A stretch of DNA of 64,000 nt from VFBF01 sp964530695 (GTDB lineage: Bacteria > Pseudomonadota > Alphaproteobacteria > Caulobacterales > Aquidulcibacteraceae): the NCBI GenBank assembly GCA_964530695.1, contig CAZGYQ010000002.1, positions 23,077-87,076 of the forward strand, in the 5' to 3' direction. Of the stretch, positions 44,702-53,102 are shown one piece after another; the first letter of the stretch is position 1; each line of letters opens with the position of its first letter. Position numbers and translations under genes: made by a program. Below the pieces are notes generated by a model. That model was not told the origin of the DNA. It saw only the letters and a list, made by a program, of their open reading frames with translations, and did not search any database.

Positions 44702-45565
44702 ATGACCGCGATCCAGACCCTCATCGACACCCTTTCCCTCGAACCGATCGAAGTGAACCTCTTCCGGGGCCAGACCCCCGCCGACGAGCGCGACCGCGAC
44801 CGGATCTTCGGCGGGCAGGTCATCGCCCAGGCGCTGATGGCCGCCTACCGGACGGTGGAGGGCCGCACCTGCCATTCGCTGCAGAGCTATTTCATCCGCC
44901 CGGGCGATCCCAAGGCGCCGGTGCTCTACGAGGTCGAGCGCTCGCGGGACGGCCGCTCCTTCACCACCCGGCGGGTGATCGCGATCCAGCACGGCGAGCA
45001 GATCTTCAATCTCGCGGCCTCCTTCCATGTCCATGAGGAAGGGTTCGAGCACGCGAACCCCTTGCCCGATGCGCCGGCGCCGGAAAGCGTACCGACGGAC
45101 AGGGAACGCTTCGCGCCCTATGTGGCGACCATGCCCGTGGCGTTCGCGGAGGCCATGGCCCGCGACCGGGCCATCGAAGTGCGCCGCGCCGACCCCAACA
45201 GCCCCCTGAAGCCGGAGAAGAAGCCGCCGCACCAGCAGGTGTGGTTCCGCGCGGTGGCGGATGTGGGCGAATCGATCGCGCTCAACCAGTGCATGCTCGC
45301 CTACGCGTCGGACATGTCGCTGCTCGACACCTGCGCGCGCCCGCACGGCGTCAGCTGGCTCACCGGCGTGCAGATGGCGAGCCTCGATCACATCATCTGG
45401 TTTCACCGCCCGAGCCGCGCCCATCTGTGGCATCTCTACGACCAGGACTCGCCCAGCGCCTCCGGCGCCCGCGGCTTCAACCGCGGCGCGATCTACCTGC
45501 AGGACGGCACGCTCGTCGCCAGCGTCGCGCAGGAAGGCCTGATCCGCCCGATGCGGAAGAAATGA
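44702..45565 (+). CDS. tesB: Acyl-CoA thioesterase II
   Basis: A 287-aa double-hotdog thioesterase that hydrolyses acyl-CoA to free acid and CoA. Motifs are IFGGQVIAQALMAAYRTV at the N-terminus, HSLQSYFIRPGDP, the catalytic Asp region MASLDHIIWFHRP, and SVAQEGLIRP at the C-terminus. Length is normal. Monocistronic by spacing. Confidence 0.94.
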   Translation: MTAIQTLIDTLSLEPIEVNLFRGQTPADERDRDRIFGGQVIAQALMAAYRTVEGRTCHSLQSYFIRPGDPKAPVLYEVERSRDGRSFTTRRVIAIQHGEQIFNLAASFHVHEEGFEHANPLPDAPAPESVPTDRERFAPYVATMPVAFAEAMARDRAIEVRRADPNSPLKPEKKPPHQQVWFRAVADVGESIALNQCMLAYASDMSLLDTCARPHGVSWLTGVQMASLDHIIWFHRPSRAHLWHLYDQDSPSASGARGFNRGAIYLQDGTLVASVAQEGLIRPMRKK

Positions 45566-45636
45566 ACCCGCAACCGTTGTCGGACCTGAAACGTATCTCG
45601 GGTAGCGTGTGGCCACGCGAAAGGGATCGGTAGATC

Positions 45637-46935
45637 GTGCGGCCGGGTTTCAAACGCATCGCCTACGTCCTCGTCGCTCTCGGGATCATCCTGTGGGGCG
45701 TGCAGTTCAGTTTGCGTGCAGCGCCGGGCGCCCCGAAGGCGCCTCCCGAACTTCCGGACGTGCTGGGCGCCTTCGGCGACGATGCGCCGGTGTCCACCGC
45801 GCAGGAATGGATGGCGCGGCGCGCGCCGATCCTGCGCGGGGCCTTCACGCGGCTTGTCTACGGCGAGCAGCCGAAGACCGTGGCGCCGGCGGTGAGCGCG
45901 CGCCGGGTCATCGACGAAAAGGCGTTCAAGGGACTGGCGCGCATCGAGGAGTGGACGCTCGACGTGCCGCTCGCACGCGATCGTGTGCGGTTCCACGCTC
46001 TGGTCGTCACGCCGCGCGGCGGCGGCGGCAAGCCGCCCGTCGTGATCGCCACGAATTTCTGCGGCAATCGCGCCGCGCTCGCCGGCCGCTACAAGACCGT
46101 GGACCGTCCCGCCTGGGCGCCGGCGCGCTGCCGCACGCCGATCCAGCAATGGGCGGCCGAAACCCTCCACGGCGACGACATCATCGCCCCGCCGTTCGCG
46201 ATGCTCGCGAAGGCGGGTTATGCGGTGGTCTCGTTCTTCCCCGGCGAGATCGTCGAGGATGATCGCCGCCTGTCGCATGCGTCGTTGATCGCGCTCTCGG
46301 CAGACATGGATGAAAGCCAGCCCCGCGCCGGCGCGCTCGCGGCGTGGGCCTGGGGGTATTCGCGCGCGATGGATGTGGTGAGCGCGGACCCGCGGTTCGA
46401 CGCCGGGCGCATCGCGCTGTGGGGCCATTCGCGGTTCGGCAAGGCGGCGCTGCTGGCGGCCGCGTTCGACCAGCGCGTGGCGGCCGTGATCGCCAACCAG
46501 TCCGGCACCTTCGGCGCGACGCTCTCGCAGACCACGCGCGGGGAATCCATCGACGCGATCACGCGGAAGTTTCCCTACTGGTTCTCGCCCGCGCTCGCGA
46601 CATCGCCCACGCGCGACGAACTCCCGCTCGACCAGCACCTCCTGATCGCACTCATCGCGCCGCGACCGATCCTGCTCGGCGGCGCGCGGATGGACCGCTG
46701 GTCGGACCCCGGCAACGCCTTCGTGGCGGCGGAGGCGGCGAACCCCGTCTACGCGCTATTCGACCGGGAAGGCGTCGCCCAGCCCACGCCGTCGCGCACG
46801 GATCTCTCCGGCGACATCGCGATGTTCATCCGCCCCGGCGGCCACGGCGTGCGCCCGCGCGACTGGCGCGAGACGATCGCGTTTCTCAACGCGCATTTCC
46901 ACACGCCGTCGCGGGCGGCCTCGATCAGCCCTTGA
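45637..46935 (+). CDS. Alpha/beta hydrolase, glucuronoyl esterase (CE15)-like
   Basis: A 432-aa envelope hydrolase: one N-terminal hydrophobic anchor or signal (YVLVALGIILWGVQF), then an alpha/beta fold. The nucleophile motif is WGHSRFGKAAL, the GxSRxGK pattern of CE15 4-O-methyl-glucuronoyl methylesterases with His for the usual Cys. The region ATNFCGNRAAL can supply the oxyanion environment, and IRPGGHGVRPRDW carries a likely catalytic His. GTG start. Its 3' end overlaps the convergent DUF2892 gene by 11 bases. Substrate uncertain; it may be another acyl esterase. Confidence 0.75.
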   Translation: MRPGFKRIAYVLVALGIILWGVQFSLRAAPGAPKAPPELPDVLGAFGDDAPVSTAQEWMARRAPILRGAFTRLVYGEQPKTVAPAVSARRVIDEKAFKGLARIEEWTLDVPLARDRVRFHALVVTPRGGGGKPPVVIATNFCGNRAALAGRYKTVDRPAWAPARCRTPIQQWAAETLHGDDIIAPPFAMLAKAGYAVVSFFPGEIVEDDRRLSHASLIALSADMDESQPRAGALAAWAWGYSRAMDVVSADPRFDAGRIALWGHSRFGKAALLAAAFDQRVAAVIANQSGTFGATLSQTTRGESIDAITRKFPYWFSPALATSPTRDELPLDQHLLIALIAPRPILLGGARMDRWSDPGNAFVAAEAANPVYALFDREGVAQPTPSRTDLSGDIAMFIRPGGHGVRPRDWRETIAFLNAHFHTPSRAASISP

Positions 46936-47122
46936 GCTTCGCCGGGCAGGTGCGGAAGCCGAACAGCGCATAGGCCGGGCAGAAGCCGACAAGGCCCGTC
47001 AGCAGCGGCACGAGGCCGAGCCACGCCAGCGGCGTCTTCGGACCGATGAACACGAGCGACAGGATCGCGAGGCCGGCGACGACGCGCAGCACGCGGTCGA
47101 GGGTTCCTTCATTGGCAGGCAT
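46925..47122 (-). CDS. DUF2892 small membrane protein
   Basis: A 65-aa protein with two hydrophobic helices (about residues 11-26 and 33-55) and the DUF2892 pattern NEGTLDRVLRVVAGLAIL ... GLVGFCPAYALFGFRTC. Two Cys close to the C-terminus are typical. Such proteins occur beside rhodanese-like or Crp/Fnr genes; the role is unknown, with a link to sulfur metabolism proposed for relatives. It lies just downstream of the Crp/Fnr gene on the same strand. Confidence 0.88.
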   Translation of the reverse strand: MPANEGTLDRVLRVVAGLAILSLVFIGPKTPLAWLGLVPLLTGLVGFCPAYALFGFRTCPAKLKG

Positions 47123-47196
47123 GGCAAATCTCCAGATCGGGCGCCGGCAAAGCCCGGCGATGAGGGGGAGAATGCCTGCGCCGCGGGCCCCGGTCG

Positions 47197-47209
47197 GTGA
47201 CTAAGTCAC
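47197..47209. promoter_or_regulatory. Palindrome GTGACTAAGTCAC before the DUF2892 gene
   Basis: Arms GTGAC and GTCAC around TAA, centred about 80 bases before the DUF2892 start and overlapping the stop of the Crp/Fnr gene. The half-site resembles Crp-family sites, so the adjacent regulator is a candidate binder. Confidence 0.35.
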
Positions 47210-47808
47210 GCTTCGTCTTCGGCGATGCGTCGCAGGCGGTCGGGTTCGACAAGCTCGATCCGTCCGCGCGAAAGTCGGATGAGGCCGTCGCGCGCGAAGC
47301 GGCCGAGCGTCCGGCTGACGACGGCGCGGCCCGTGGCGATCTCGGCGGCGAGCGCGTCATGCGTGGTCTGCAGCGTCTGGTCGACGTCGGCGAGGCGCAG
47401 CAGCGCCCGCGCCAGCCGCGCACTGAAGCCGGTGAGCGCGAGATCCTCCACGAGATGCTCGAAGTCGGCGAAGCGGTGCGCGACGGCGGAGAAAACGGTG
47501 TTGCGGAAGGTCGCATCCTCCGCGATGCGCCGATGGAATTCCGCCTGCGGGATGAACTCCGCTTCGAGATCGGTCTCGACCACGCCTTCCGCCGAATAGG
47601 CGCTGCCTTCCACGAGGCAGGAGAATGTCTGCAGGCACACCTCGCCCGGCCGCACGCGGTAGAGCACGACCTCGCGGCCGTTCGGTGCGGTGAGTGAAAC
47701 GCGGATCGCGCCGCGCTTCACCACCAGGAAACCCCGGCACTCGTCCTCGGGACGAAACAGCACCTGCCCGGGCGGGCAGTGCATCGTCTGGGCGGGTGCG
47801 GCCGTCAC
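47206..47808 (-). CDS. Crp/Fnr family transcriptional regulator
   Basis: A 200-aa regulator: N-terminal cyclic-nucleotide-binding-type beta roll (VLFRPEDECRGFLVVKRGAI, VLYRVRPGEVCLQTF), a dimer helix, and a C-terminal winged HTH with recognition helix GRAVVSRTLGRFARDGLI. The FNR Cys cluster is not present, though C11, C24 and two Cys in the beta roll exist, so it is not a standard oxygen-sensing FNR. The ligand is unknown. Neighbours are DUF2892 downstream and, one base upstream, the end of the transsulfuration gene, suggesting one transcript. Confidence 0.88.
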   Translation of the reverse strand: MTAAPAQTMHCPPGQVLFRPEDECRGFLVVKRGAIRVSLTAPNGREVVLYRVRPGEVCLQTFSCLVEGSAYSAEGVVETDLEAEFIPQAEFHRRIAEDATFRNTVFSAVAHRFADFEHLVEDLALTGFSARLARALLRLADVDQTLQTTHDALAAEIATGRAVVSRTLGRFARDGLIRLSRGRIELVEPDRLRRIAEDEA

Positions 47809-47809
47809 C

Positions 47810-49090
47810 TCACACCGCGCGCAGCGCCTGCTCGAGGTCGGCGATGAGATCGTCGGGATTTTCGACGCCGATGGAGATGCGGATCAGCGCCGGCGTGATC
47901 GAGAAGCGCTTCAGTTCTTCGGCCGGCATGCCCGAGTGCGTCATCGACGCGGGGTGCGAGGCGAGCGTCTCCGTGCCGCCGAGGCTCACTGCAAGCTTGA
48001 TGACCTGGAGGTTGTCCAGCAGCGCGAACGCTTCCTTCTCGCCGCCCTTCACCTCGAACGAGAACGTCGAGCCTGCGCTCTTGTTCTGACGCTGGTGGAT
48101 TTCGAGATCGACGTGATCCTTCGGCAGGAAATCGAGGAACCACACATTGTCGATTTTCGGATGATCGCGCAGGAAGGCCGCGACCTTCTTCGCGCCCGCC
48201 GCGCCCGCTTCCATGCGCAGCTTCAGCGTTTCCAACGAACGCATCAGCAGCCACGCCGTGTGCGGGTCGCACATGGTGCCGATGGTGGAACGCATCCGCC
48301 GAACGGGTTGCAGCATCAGCTTCGAGCCTGACGCGCCGCCGGCGATGAGATCGCTGTGGCCGCCCACATATTTCGTCAGCGAGGTGACGACGATGTCGGC
48401 GCCGTGCGCGAGCGGCGTCGAGTAGATGGGCCCGAGCATGGTGTTGTCGACGATGACAGGCGGGCGGAAATCGCCGGTCTTCAGAGACTCTGACACCTTG
48501 CGCGCGGCGGCGATGTCGACGAGGCCGCTCGTCGGGTTGCCGGGTGTTTCAAGGAAGATCGCCGCCACGCGGCCGCGCTTCTTCGCGTCTTCCGCGGCGG
48601 CGAGCATGGCCGCCGTGCCGCCTTCCACTTCGAAGCCCACCTGCTGCACGCCGAACTCGGGCAGGATGGAATGGATCAGCGTTTCCGTGCCGCCATAGAT
48701 CGGCTGGCACTGCAGGATGACATCGCCCGGTCGCACATAGGCGAGCATGCAGGTCGAGATCGCCGCCATGCCGGAGCCGAAGGCGAGGGAGGCTTCGGCC
48801 TCATCCCAGATAGCGAGGCGATCCTCGAGCACTTCGAGGTTCGGGTTGTTGAAGCGCGAATAGACGAGGCCCGGTTCTTCGCCGGGGCCGAGCTTGCGCC
48901 TGCCCTGCATGGTGGCGAAGAAGTTCTTTCCGTCCTCGGCGGAGCGGAACACGAAGGTCGAAGTCGAGAACTGCGGCGGCTTGAGCGAGCCTTCCGAGAG
49001 CATCGGATCGTAGCCGTAGCCCATCATCAGGGTTTCGGGACTCAAGGTTCGGTTGCCGAGCTTGCGCTTGCGCCAGGTCTTTTCGGTCAT
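47810..49090 (-). CDS. Cystathionine gamma-synthase family PLP enzyme
   Basis: A 426-aa PLP enzyme of the Cys/Met transsulfuration family. The PLP Lys is in VVTSLTKYVGGHSDLIAGG; other motifs are YSRFNNPNLEVLEDRLA, AFGSGMAAIS, FLETPGNPTSGLVD and SLGGTETLASHPASMTHSGM. The family includes cystathionine gamma-synthase, gamma-lyase and methionine gamma-lyase; sequence alone does not separate them. It precedes the Crp/Fnr gene on the same strand with a 1-base gap, so sulfur amino acid metabolism and that regulator may be connected. Confidence 0.9.
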   Translation of the reverse strand: MTEKTWRKRKLGNRTLSPETLMMGYGYDPMLSEGSLKPPQFSTSTFVFRSAEDGKNFFATMQGRRKLGPGEEPGLVYSRFNNPNLEVLEDRLAIWDEAEASLAFGSGMAAISTCMLAYVRPGDVILQCQPIYGGTETLIHSILPEFGVQQVGFEVEGGTAAMLAAAEDAKKRGRVAAIFLETPGNPTSGLVDIAAARKVSESLKTGDFRPPVIVDNTMLGPIYSTPLAHGADIVVTSLTKYVGGHSDLIAGGASGSKLMLQPVRRMRSTIGTMCDPHTAWLLMRSLETLKLRMEAGAAGAKKVAAFLRDHPKIDNVWFLDFLPKDHVDLEIHQRQNKSAGSTFSFEVKGGEKEAFALLDNLQVIKLAVSLGGTETLASHPASMTHSGMPAEELKRFSITPALIRISIGVENPDDLIADLEQALRAV

Positions 49091-49158
49091 GGGATCACCC
49101 CGGAATGATTGATTGCCGGGGTATAGACTCGGTCGCGGGACTTGTCCCGAAGCCAGGC

Positions 49159-51126
49159 TCAGATGAGCAGACAGGTGTCCCCGACCGGTTCGGCGCTGTC
49201 GGCGAAGGGCCAGGCGCTGCTCATGCCGTCGCCGAAGCCGCCGACCTGGCGCACGGGGAAATCGAGCGGGCCGTCCTCCGTCATTTCGACGAGGCGCACG
49301 CGGTCGGCCTTCAGCGCGGCGCCGGAGAGTTCGCCGCAGATGATCACCGCCCGGTCGTGGGCGCCCGACTGCTCGACACGCAGATCCGAGACCCCCGACA
49401 GCGTGGCGACGCGGGTCCAGTCCGTGTCGTCGACGTCAGCCCACCGGTTGTCTGACCATGACACCACGACCTCGCCCACCCGTGTGCCCCGGCCCGTGCG
49501 CATCGCGTGCATCGCGCCATCCTCGACGAGCACGACGCCGGTCTGGTCGCCGCCGATCAGGAAAAGGTCGAAGCCTTCGCCGTCGATCGCGAGATCGTCT
49601 TCGTCACCGGGCCGCCAGAAGTGAGTCGCCGATGTAACGGCGACTTCGTCGCGGAATTCAAGATCTGGATGGGTATTCGCCTCGGGCTCAGCCCTGATCG
49701 CCTCCTTGCGGAACTCGCAGTCCTCGACGGATTGCAGGTAGCTGTCCACGCCGTGCCAAAACGTGTCGCGCCAGACGGGATTTTCCTGCCAACCATCGTC
49801 GAGTTCGTGGGAGTCATGCGCGGCGGGCGTCGCGAGCAACGCGTCGAGTTCGGCCTCGCTCAGGATCGGGCGCGGACGGTCCGGCGCCGTGATGCGCGGT
49901 GTTGTTTCCTCAAGGCCCCACGTGGACAGCGCGGTGTCCGCGTCCAGCGTGTCGGCGGCGGGCTCATCCGGCGTCTCGACGCTCGGGAACCACGGCAGGA
50001 ACGCTTCGTTGGCGCGCAGCAGGCCGAACACGGCGTTGTCGGTGAACGCGCGCGCCTGAAGCGTGTCGGCGCGAACGCGGAGGGCGCGGGTGATTTTCAC
50101 GGCGGTCTCGTGGTTCGGGTTGAGCGCAAAGACTTCGGCGCACGACGCAATGCGCGGCAGGTTCCACAGGGCGGTCTCGCAGGCCGCGAGCGCTGCGGCG
50201 GTTGCTTCTCCCTCCGGGAGCGTCGAGGCGCCCCAGGCGTAGTGCTCGGTGGGATCGAATGCGGCGGCGTAGAGGGCCTCGCAGGCGTCGGCCAATGCGT
50301 TATCGAGCGCGACGAGGTCGAGATCGATCACCGGCGGGGCGACGAATGTCGCCGGCGGCGGCGCGAGAACCAGGAGGCGGGCGATGTCGGCGAAGGCGCC
50401 GATGGCGTTGGCGTTTTCGTCGTCGTCCGTCGGGAGGGGCGCGGCTTCGACCGCGCGCGCTGCCGCCGGAAGCACCGGCGCATCGAGGGCGAGGCAGCCA
50501 GCGACCGCGCCGGCGCAGAGGATCTCTTCCCCGTCGTCCGGCGCGGCGGTCGGCGCGGGCGGGGCAAGCGGCGTCGCGGTGGCGGTCGGCGCGTCGAGCC
50601 ACGCGAGCACGTCGGCCATCGCGCCGACGGCGAACAGCGGCGCCTCTTCGGCTTCGGTCGCTGCCAATGTCGCCGCCGGGGGAGCGGGGGCATCCGCGGG
50701 CGCATGGACGAGATCGAGGAGCCAGCCGATCGGCGCGCCGGCGCCCACATGCATCTCGGGTGCGGCTTCCTCTTCTTCCGGGACCGGCGCGGGCGGCGGC
50801 ATCTCGTCGAGGCAATCGAAACGTCCGCGCAACCCAGGCGCCGTTTCGGCGGGAGGTTCCGGCTGGAAGGCGGGGTCGAGCGTGAATTCAAAGGTCGCGG
50901 CGTCCCACGCGCGCGCGGGGGCGGGGGTGTCGCCGTGGCTCGCCGCGCCGTCCTCGTTGGCGAAGAGGATCAGGCTCGCCGGGCCGTCGGACCAGTCGCG
51001 ATGGAGCGTGGCGCGCAAGGCGGCGAGGCGGCGCAAGGCGCTGGCCATGGCGGCGCCGTCGTCCCGCGGAGCGTGGACGTCGGCTTCGACCGCATTCCGG
51101 AACTGCGACCGCAGCATCGCGCGCAC
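49159..51126 (-). CDS. Large acidic Ala/Pro-rich protein of unknown function
   Basis: 655 aa, not recognised. It has no signal peptide or membrane segment. Residues about 100-260 are Ala/Pro/Glu-rich and look disordered. The middle is helical, and the last ~170 residues (from HFWRPGDEDDLAIDGEGFDLFLIGGDQ onward) look like a folded beta-rich domain, ending in the hydrophobic DTCLLI. The protein is strongly acidic with few Lys. It is divergent from two ABC exporter genes with a shared 190-bp promoter region, so it might be their substrate or a controller. No RTX repeats are seen. A function cannot be named. Confidence 0.7.
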   Translation of the reverse strand: MRAMLRSQFRNAVEADVHAPRDDGAAMASALRRLAALRATLHRDWSDGPASLILFANEDGAASHGDTPAPARAWDAATFEFTLDPAFQPEPPAETAPGLRGRFDCLDEMPPPAPVPEEEEAAPEMHVGAGAPIGWLLDLVHAPADAPAPPAATLAATEAEEAPLFAVGAMADVLAWLDAPTATATPLAPPAPTAAPDDGEEILCAGAVAGCLALDAPVLPAAARAVEAAPLPTDDDENANAIGAFADIARLLVLAPPPATFVAPPVIDLDLVALDNALADACEALYAAAFDPTEHYAWGASTLPEGEATAAALAACETALWNLPRIASCAEVFALNPNHETAVKITRALRVRADTLQARAFTDNAVFGLLRANEAFLPWFPSVETPDEPAADTLDADTALSTWGLEETTPRITAPDRPRPILSEAELDALLATPAAHDSHELDDGWQENPVWRDTFWHGVDSYLQSVEDCEFRKEAIRAEPEANTHPDLEFRDEVAVTSATHFWRPGDEDDLAIDGEGFDLFLIGGDQTGVVLVEDGAMHAMRTGRGTRVGEVVVSWSDNRWADVDDTDWTRVATLSGVSDLRVEQSGAHDRAVIICGELSGAALKADRVRLVEMTEDGPLDFPVRQVGGFGDGMSSAWPFADSAEPVGDTCLLI

Positions 51127-51227
51127 CTGCCTTTCAACAGGCCGTAATACATGCGCGCGACTAACGTCTGGTGAAGCATCGCAGAAACGGAAAAGAAACG
51201 AACGTGTCTGAGAACCTAACAGTTCAC

Positions 51228-51256
51228 GTTATTCAACTGTAAGTATTATGGTCAAC
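51228..51256 (-). promoter_or_regulatory. Candidate promoter of the acidic 655-aa gene
   Basis: On the minus strand TTGACC (51251-51256) and AATAAC (51228-51233) are spaced by 17 bases, about 100 bases before the start at 51126. A plus-strand -10 (TATTAT, 51245-51250) overlaps it, so the divergent promoters for the acidic gene and the ABC genes are intertwined in this AT-rich 190-bp gap. Confidence 0.4.
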
Positions 51257-51316
51257 GTTTGATAACGCTGCCCGATTACATTTGGCGTCGAAGCATGGAC
51301 TTCGGGAGAACTGGTC

Positions 51317-53089
51317 TTGCGCTGGCGCCAACAGATCGATCGATTGACCCTCGCCGCTTCGGCGCTTGAGGCGGCGATTGTCGGCGCGGCCGCGCGCGGG
51401 TTCGATCGCATGGCCCGCTCGGCCACGCGGCAACGGCTGGAGCGCGTCGCCATCGTGCTGCGCCTGGGCGCCCCCATCTCCGCGCGCGAGTGGGGGGCGT
51501 CCATCGCGCTCGGCCTGCTGGGGCTTTGCATTCCGGTCGCCGCGATGCAGCTCTTCGACAACCTCGTGCCGTTCGGCACCAGCCTCCAGTCGGCCGCGCT
51601 GCTCGTGGCGACCATCGGCATGGCGGTGGTCGAGGGCGGCCTGCGGTTTGCGCGGGTCACGTTCGCCGACTCCCTGGAGACCCATCGCGAGGCGATGCGG
51701 TCCGGCGCGGCGCTGGCGCGGCTTGCGGCTGCGCCGCTCGATACAACAGGAGAAGACGGCGCGCCTGCGCGGGTCGCGCGGCTGCAGGCCGCCGCCGAGC
51801 GCGCCGAGCTGCGCGCGGGACGCCTGCGACGCGCCATTCTCGACATGCCGTTCGTGCTGATCGCGCTGGTCGCGATGGCGTGGATCGGCGGCTGGCTTGC
51901 CCTGGCGCCGCTCGCGGTGCTCGTCGCGGTGGTGGCGCTCTTTGTCACCTCGTCGATGGCGCTGTCGGAAGCCGCCCGTCTGCGCGACGCACACGATGCG
52001 CGCAGCGACGACTTCGTCGCCGAGTGCATCGCCAACATCGCGGCGCTGAAGGGGGCGGCGATGGAACCCTTCATGACGCGCCGCATGGAGCAGCTGCTCA
52101 CCAGCGGCCGTGATCTCGAACAGCGCCGGTTCCGCGCTTCCGACCGCGCCGAGGATCTCGAACCGATGCTCGAAGCCGCGACCGTGCTCGCGGTGGCCGC
52201 GCTTGGCGGCATCGTCGCCATGCAGGGCTCCATCAGCGTCGGCGTGCTCGCCGCGTGCGCGCTGCTCGCCGGGCGGGTCGTGGCGCCGGTGGCGCGTCTT
52301 TCGGCGGCCGCGCAGCGGGCCGTGGCGCTCGGCACGGAAGCGGACGTGGCGCTTGAACCTCCCGGAGAGCGCGCGATCCGCGCGGAAACGGCGCCGGGCG
52401 AGCTTGGCGTCGATGCGGAAATCCCCGGAACTTCCGGACGGTTGCGCTTCGAGGCGCCCTCAGGCGCCATGGTCGCGATCGCGGGGCGTGACGGCGCGCG
52501 GCTTTCCGCGGTCCTGCGCACCCTGTGCGGGCTCGATCTGCCTTCGGACGGCGAAGTGCGGTTCGCCGGCGTGGCGATGAGCGAGTACCGCGTGGCGCAC
52601 CCCGGCGCGGTCACTTACGTGTCGCCGCAGTCGGAACTGGTCACCGGCACCATTTTTGAAAATCTCACGATGTTCGGTCACGGCGGTTCGAGGGAAGCCG
52701 CGTTCGAGGCTTGCGACCTGCTGGGCCTGCGTCCGGAGATCGACCGCCTGCCGCGCAAGCTCGACACGATGGTCGGCGATGGCGACGCGGATGGCCTGTC
52801 CGCTTCGCTCTCGCACCGCATCGCGATCGCACGCGCGATCGCGCTTGGGCCGCGCGTGCTGTTGCTGGATGAGCCGCAGTCGCTGCTGGACGTGTCCGCG
52901 GACCGGGCGATGATTGCGGGACTCGCGGCTTTGAAGCGGCGGATGACCATCATCGTGGCGACGAGCCGGCCATCCTATCTCGAACTCGCGGATCAGGCCT
53001 ATGTGCTCGACGGCGACAGGCTGATCGCGATGGCGCCATCGGGAATGCCGCCCGGCGCGCGGCGCGTCCGCAAGGCGGGCGCCGCATGA
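51317..53089 (+). CDS. ABC exporter half-transporter with degenerate ATP site (type I secretion-like)
   Basis: 590 aa: an N-terminal membrane domain with about five to six hydrophobic segments, then a nucleotide-binding domain. Layout resembles PrtD/RsaD-type exporters without a peptidase domain. The Walker A position reads G390-RDGARLS, so the usual G-K before S/T is replaced by R-L. The ABC signature is replaced by LSASLSHRIAIARAI. Walker B (VLLLDEP, D518-E519) is intact. TTG start with GGGAGA upstream. The next ABC gene follows after 13 bases, so the pair probably forms a heterodimer. No HlyD-type adaptor or TolC gene is nearby. Confidence 0.78.
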   Translation: MRWRQQIDRLTLAASALEAAIVGAAARGFDRMARSATRQRLERVAIVLRLGAPISAREWGASIALGLLGLCIPVAAMQLFDNLVPFGTSLQSAALLVATIGMAVVEGGLRFARVTFADSLETHREAMRSGAALARLAAAPLDTTGEDGAPARVARLQAAAERAELRAGRLRRAILDMPFVLIALVAMAWIGGWLALAPLAVLVAVVALFVTSSMALSEAARLRDAHDARSDDFVAECIANIAALKGAAMEPFMTRRMEQLLTSGRDLEQRRFRASDRAEDLEPMLEAATVLAVAALGGIVAMQGSISVGVLAACALLAGRVVAPVARLSAAAQRAVALGTEADVALEPPGERAIRAETAPGELGVDAEIPGTSGRLRFEAPSGAMVAIAGRDGARLSAVLRTLCGLDLPSDGEVRFAGVAMSEYRVAHPGAVTYVSPQSELVTGTIFENLTMFGHGGSREAAFEACDLLGLRPEIDRLPRKLDTMVGDGDADGLSASLSHRIAIARAIALGPRVLLLDEPQSLLDVSADRAMIAGLAALKRRMTIIVATSRPSYLELADQAYVLDGDRLIAMAPSGMPPGARRVRKAGAA

Positions 53090-53102
53090 TCGGAGCGGGG
53101 TG

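Noticed and set aside
49507..51147. 546-aa plus-strand open frame opposite the acidic 655-aa gene
   Set aside because: Arg/Gly/Ala-rich product typical of the complement of high-GC coding DNA; no domain, and the minus strand gives the better protein and promoter.
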